A stretch of DNA of 64,000 nucleotides from Halostella pelagica (GTDB taxonomy: Archaea; Halobacteriota; Halobacteria; Halobacteriales; Natronoarchaeaceae): assembly GCA_005954745.1 (NCBI GenBank), contig CP040680.1, positions 124,001-188,000 of the forward strand, written 5' to 3'. The notes below the pieces were generated by a model that was not told the origin of the DNA, searched no databases, and worked only from the letters and a program-made list of their open reading frames with translations. The position numbers and the translations under genes are program-made. Position 1 is the first letter of the stretch. Each line of letters opens with the position of its first letter. Shown one piece after another: positions 61,215 to 64,000 of this stretch.

Positions 61215-61243
61215 GATCGAACGTGCCTCCCGCGAACCAACCT

Positions 61244-61645
61244 ATGAGTGGAATCAGCGACCCATGCTCGCACGTACAGTCACGGACCTCGGCTGATCCC
61301 GACGTCATCTACGTCGGTTACCGTCATCGAGGCCGCGCCATCGTCGAGAACCAATCGGACCAAGAACAGCTCACGCCAGAGCGGAGTCTCGAACTGGCGA
61401 ATCACAGTCCTTCGGGCTTCGAATGGGGATACAGTGGAAGTGGTCCAGCGCAGCTCGCACTCGCGCTCCTACTGGACTACACGGATGATGAAGACGTCGC
61501 ACTGGCGCACTACACCGAGTTCAAAAACGAGGTCGTGAGCCAGCTGGACTGCACGGATCCCGACGGTCGCTGGCGACTCACCGGCAACGCCATCGAATCA
61601 GTCCTTCGAGAAACGGCCGACGAAGCGGTCGCACCGTCTATCTGA
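61244..61645 (+). CDS. DUF6166-domain protein (133 aa)
   Basis: The ATG at 61244 is preferred. The protein reads VIYVGYRHRGRAIVEN, then GFEWGYSGSGPAQLALALLL, matching the DUF6166 core. Small proteins of this family occur on plasmids and phages and are of unknown function. It heads a four-gene run of small conserved genes with leaders. Confidence 0.7.
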   Translation: MSGISDPCSHVQSRTSADPDVIYVGYRHRGRAIVENQSDQEQLTPERSLELANHSPSGFEWGYSGSGPAQLALALLLDYTDDEDVALAHYTEFKNEVVSQLDCTDPDGRWRLTGNAIESVLRETADEAVAPSI

Positions 61646-61668
61646 ACACCGATCACCGAGAGCCACAC

Positions 61669-61947
61669 ATGTCGGAACACAAACAGCCGTCTCATACGGA
61701 CGTCGAATCGACAGCAAACAATGAACCATCGTCGCCAATCGAGTACGTCGAACGCAGCGACGTCGGTGTCTCACTCACGGTGAAGCTCACTCGCGGAACC
61801 GGCACCCGTGACCAAGACAAGATCGTCGCGAAGGCGAAGGGCAAGACGCTCGAGGATGCCCGAGAGGACATGGAGACGCTTCGAGAGTACATCCACGACC
61901 TCGCCGAAGACGCCCGCCAGATCCAACCCGAGGAAGAAGAAGAGTAA
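61669..61947 (+). CDS. DUF7389-like small acidic protein (92 aa)
   Basis: The sequence includes EYVERSDVGVSLTVKLTRGT then KIVAKAKGKTLEDAREDMET. It is a small beta-alpha protein with an acidic C-terminus. It starts 23 nt after the DUF6166 gene. Family naming is from memory. Function unknown. Confidence 0.6.
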   Translation: MSEHKQPSHTDVESTANNEPSSPIEYVERSDVGVSLTVKLTRGTGTRDQDKIVAKAKGKTLEDAREDMETLREYIHDLAEDARQIQPEEEEE

Positions 61948-61957
61948 CGTCGGCACT

Positions 61958-61989
61958 GTCTTTTCGTCGCCTCAGTAGGAGCGGAGGCG
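61958..61989 (+). promoter_or_regulatory. T-rich box plus CGCCTC/GAGGCG palindrome
   Basis: GTCTTTTCGTCGCCTCAGTA then GGAGCGGAGGCG. Arms CGCCTC and GAGGCG with a 10-nt loop. The GTG start at 61997 is 39 nt downstream of the box. Confidence 0.45.
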
Positions 61990-61996
61990 ATATTCA

Positions 61997-62218
61997 GTGA
62001 GTAACTCGTCAGAGCAATCCACGGTATCGGGTGGCCTATCACCAGAGCAGCGGCTTGAGCCACCAAATACAGGACTTCTCAACGCCGGTATCGTGACGAT
62101 CCACGACATGGAGACACTACGGGCTTGCGTTGCCTACGAGAACGCAAATCAGAAGCGAGTCCAGATTCTTTGGCGACTCGAACACCGGGCCAACGAAATC
62201 CGCGCTGAGGAGGATTGA
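61997..62218 (+). CDS. Small helical protein (73 aa), GTG start
   Basis: GTG at 61997 starts SNSSEQSTVSGGLSPEQRLE, then LLNAGIVTIHDMETLRACVA and an acidic helix with KRVQILWRLEHRANEIRAEE. Not recognised by name; similar proteins sit in haloarchaeal plasmid clusters as I recall. It may act with its neighbours. Confidence 0.55.
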   Translation: MSNSSEQSTVSGGLSPEQRLEPPNTGLLNAGIVTIHDMETLRACVAYENANQKRVQILWRLEHRANEIRAEED

Positions 62219-62236
62219 GACGACATTCGTAGGGCA

Positions 62237-62267
62237 GTTTTTCGGAGCCTCCAATGGGTGGAGGCTC
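62237..62267 (+). promoter_or_regulatory. GTTTTT box plus GAGCCTCC/GGAGGCTC palindrome
   Basis: GTTTTTCG (62237), then GAGCCTCC (62245-62252) and GGAGGCTC (62260-62267), a perfect 8-bp dyad. The ATG at 62275 is 38 nt after the box. Confidence 0.6.
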
Positions 62268-62274
62268 GATTCAT

Positions 62275-62574
62275 ATGAGCGACCGACCAGAAATAGATAT
62301 TCAACAGCAGACCGCGTTGGGCGAGGATGGCCAGCTCGAAGTGACCGAGACGAGCGTCGAAACCTCGCTCGAGGACTTCGGTGTGGACGTAGATCACCGT
62401 GACCGGGACTCGCGCCTCGATCAGCCGGAGGCGAGTGAGTTCGGCGTCGACGGCCGGCCGGAGGTAGAACGGTCATCTGAGGGAGATCAGTCTAACCTCT
62501 TCGCCGATACTGCCGAGGATCAGCAGACGCTCGCCGGCGATGATGCAGCGGATCGCTGTCTCTTCAAGGAGTAA
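62275..62574 (+). CDS. Very acidic hypothetical protein (99 aa)
   Basis: The ATG at 62275 is preferred over 62254, which lies inside the leader loop. The sequence is disordered-looking and Asp/Glu-rich with VETSLEDFGVDVDHRDRDSR. No family. The stop codon TAA lies inside the dyad repeat at 62571. Confidence 0.55.
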   Translation: MSDRPEIDIQQQTALGEDGQLEVTETSVETSLEDFGVDVDHRDRDSRLDQPEASEFGVDGRPEVERSSEGDQSNLFADTAEDQQTLAGDDAADRCLFKE

Positions 62575-62611
62575 CCAACAACCAGTTCGTTTGACTGGCT
62601 GTGTTGGTTAA
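62571..62611. repeat. Dyad TAACCAACA-N21-TGTTGGTTA, copy 2
   Basis: Half-sites at 62571-62580 and 62602-62611 pair at 9 of 10 positions, with the same 21-nt spacer as the copy at 30649-30689. Here an inner CCAGT/ACTGG pair could extend the hairpin. It overlaps the stop of the acidic gene and lies 93 bp before the pseudogene at 62705. Confidence 0.7.
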
Positions 62612-62704
62612 GTGTCGGTGAGGTGCGCGCTATCGACTCGCGAGACCACTCAATACAGGAACCAAGCGACTGCGGGCCTCCCGAACGCGGAGGTACCAGT
62701 ACCC

Positions 62705-63059
62705 ATGCCACGAATCACAAATTGGACGCGTGAGAGCCGTACCCCGAAGCTAGCGTATCGGAATACAGAGACCAACGCGCACCCGAGCGCCGGACTCGTA
62801 CATCCACAAGTGGCGGGCCGCGGTTCTCGTCGACGGCTACCCGGTGTGGTCGCGCGGATTCGCAACGAAGGAAGCAAAATCGTTTCGCGACGAACTCCGA
62901 AAGCGCCCCCAGCCTGACCTACCCTGTCCAGAGTGTCCGAACGGCGATGTTGTCGTCGGCCAGAAGAGTGCCGACGGCGCGAAGGAAGAACGGTGGTTCG
63001 AGTGTCGGGAGTGCGGCTACGAAAGCCGGTCAGCAATCGTCTACGGCCCTGAATGCTGA
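62705..63059 (+). pseudogene. DUF7568-like gene, second copy, frameshifted
   Basis: The start MPRITNWTRESRTPKLAYRN matches the paralog at 56969. After about 25 codons a one-base change throws the frame. The remainder is intact in another frame (RAPDSYIHKWRAAVLVDGYP, then CPECPNGDV and ECRECGYE) and ends at 63059. A single base would restore the gene. Confidence 0.75.
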
Positions 63060-63215
63060 ACGAGAATTGGAGTACACTTGCTCGGTAGCGGACGGTGTCA
63101 TAGAATAGTCCCTACGAGATGAATTCCGGGAAGACGCCGATGTCGTTCGCTGTGAGGAAGTCGACGAAGTGTGCAGAGAGGACATAGCACCAGCTCCAGA
63201 TAAGGGCGGATCTGA

Positions 63216-63836
63216 TCAAACGGTTTCGAGCGCGCTCTCAATTGGTTCGTCGCCTTCGATCATCTCGAAGGTCTTCCCGTAGGTATTCTCGGTGTCGAGT
63301 GCGGTAACAAGCGTGCGGGCAACGTCGGCGCGGGTGACTTGGCCACGTTCGACCCGACGGGCTGCCTCGATCCGCCCGGTTGCGGATTCGTTGGTCAACT
63401 CCCCTGGTCGGACGATCGTATACGTTAGATCGCTTTCTTGGAGATGCTCGTCAGCCGCCAGTTTGGCTTCGAGATACGGCCGAAGTGCGTCGGGGCTCTC
63501 CTCAGGTTTGTCGGCGTTAATCGCACTGAGCATGACAAAGCGCGGTACCCCTTGCTTTTCGGCTTCGTCGATTAGCCTGATTGCACCATCTCGATCGACG
63601 CCTTCGACATCCTCGCCACCAGACCCCGCCGCGAAGATGATCGCGTCGCTTACGTCAACGGCATGGGATACGTCCTCTGTGAGATCCGCGACGACCACCT
63701 CGACGCCAAAGGCCTCCATCTCCGAGACCTGTGACTTCTCGCGCACCATTGCTTGGGCTGTGTGATCGCTTTCGCTCAGCACCTCAGTAATATGCTGTCC
63801 GACCCCGCCGTGTGATCCAGCGATGAGTACGTTCAT
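63216..63836 (-). CDS. NAD(P)-binding SDR-like protein (NmrA/YwnB type)
   Basis: The ATG at 63836 gives 206 residues. The glycine-rich motif is MNVLIAGSHGGVGQHITEVL, followed by VEVVVADLTED, SDAIIFAAGSG and FVMLSAINADKPEESPDALR. The end (TFEMIEGDEPIESALE) is typical of NAD(P)H-binding atypical SDRs such as YwnB. It would act as an oxidoreductase or a redox sensor. It is a complete single gene. Confidence 0.85.
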   Translation of the reverse strand: MNVLIAGSHGGVGQHITEVLSESDHTAQAMVREKSQVSEMEAFGVEVVVADLTEDVSHAVDVSDAIIFAAGSGGEDVEGVDRDGAIRLIDEAEKQGVPRFVMLSAINADKPEESPDALRPYLEAKLAADEHLQESDLTYTIVRPGELTNESATGRIEAARRVERGQVTRADVARTLVTALDTENTYGKTFEMIEGDEPIESALETV

Positions 63837-63942
63837 GGCGTAGTAACGGACGTGCGATAGCTCCAAAAGAATTCGTACGTAGGGGAAACTCCTGATCCGG
63901 TAGAGTGGTCAGCAGAGGCCACTGTTGGTTCTTCACGAGATA

Positions 63943-63983
63943 GTTTTTGAGCGCCCGAGAGGGGCGCGGGCGCAAGCGAACGT
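63943..63983 (+). promoter_or_regulatory. GTTTTT box plus GCGCCC/GGGCGC palindrome at window end
   Basis: GTTTTTGAGCGCCCGAGAGG then GGCGCGGGCG. It closely matches the box at 61185 and should precede a gene just outside the window. Confidence 0.55.
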
Positions 63984-64000
63984 GCCCCCAGAGGTGACCA

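Noticed and set aside
63118..63215. Minus frame ending FVDFLTANDIGVFPEFIS
   Set aside because: Short, without start, and no family match; perhaps a gene tail but too weak to annotate.

Overview
The window reads as DNA from an extremely halophilic archaeon (class Halobacteria). The predicted proteins are strongly acidic, GC is high, transcription factor B (TFB) and archaeal release factor 1 (aRF1) genes are present, a lipoprotein carries a twin-arginine-plus-lipobox signal, and UspA and haloarchaea-restricted small families are frequent. No rRNA, tRNA, CRISPR array or replication initiator was seen. A conjugation-type module, plasmid-type TFB and RPA-like genes, toxin-antitoxin pairs, an insertion sequence and many broken genes point to a megaplasmid, or an integrated plasmid, rather than core chromosome. 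I do not assign a genus.

Layout. 1-4.1 kb (minus strand): a thiol/sulfur set with dead SQR and DUF1641 remnants, a methyltransferase, a DUF2892 protein, an M20 peptidase and a CoA-disulfide-reductase-like flavoprotein. 4.3-12.4 kb: an SDR, a flavin-binding protein, a P-type Ca2+ ATPase, DUF211 plus a VIT-like membrane protein, UspA, a GNAT, and between them remnants of UspA, SDR and flavoprotein genes. 12.7-16.1 kb: a class-C-type serine hydrolase, then decayed genes and two small genes missed by length cut-offs. 16.2-30.1 kb (plus strand): a compact type IV secretion/conjugation operon (RHH regulator with an upstream dyad, pilin-like protein, surface glycoprotein-like protein, Tat lipoprotein, VirB6-like protein, PrgI-VirB4 fusion, accessory domain protein, coupling ATPase with extra C-terminal domains) followed by an archaeo-eukaryotic-type primase. 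30.2-35.8 kb: plasmid accessory genes with two toxin-antitoxin-like pairs, a plasmid-encoded aRF1 paralog and a GC-rich non-coding block. 35.8-43.7 kb: an RPA-like OB-fold protein, TFB, hypothetical proteins and a lower-GC island. 43.8-56.5 kb: metal efflux/STAS/amidohydrolase remnant, a second TFB, a broken Doc toxin, quinol-type nitric oxide reductase, a ferritin-like pseudogene split by a complete IS5-family element, an enolase-superfamily protein, and a CGCGG-type putative RiPP precursor. 56.5-64 kb: small conserved haloarchaeal plasmid families, UspA, a membrane-anchored Mrr-like endonuclease and an NAD(P)-binding protein.

Two regulatory signals recur and are not explained by gene families. 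At least nine genes between 30 and 62.3 kb, and one more box at the right edge, have a T-rich promoter box (GTTTAT/GTTTTT type) followed within a few bases by a GC-rich palindrome, mostly at a near-fixed distance from the start codon (50-54 nt in five genes, 70 nt before both TFB genes). Separately, a dyad (TTAACCAACA / TGTTGGTTAA with a 21-nt spacer) occurs at 30.65 kb and almost identically at 62.57 kb. Together with two plasmid TFBs they suggest a plasmid-specific expression programme, which is inference.
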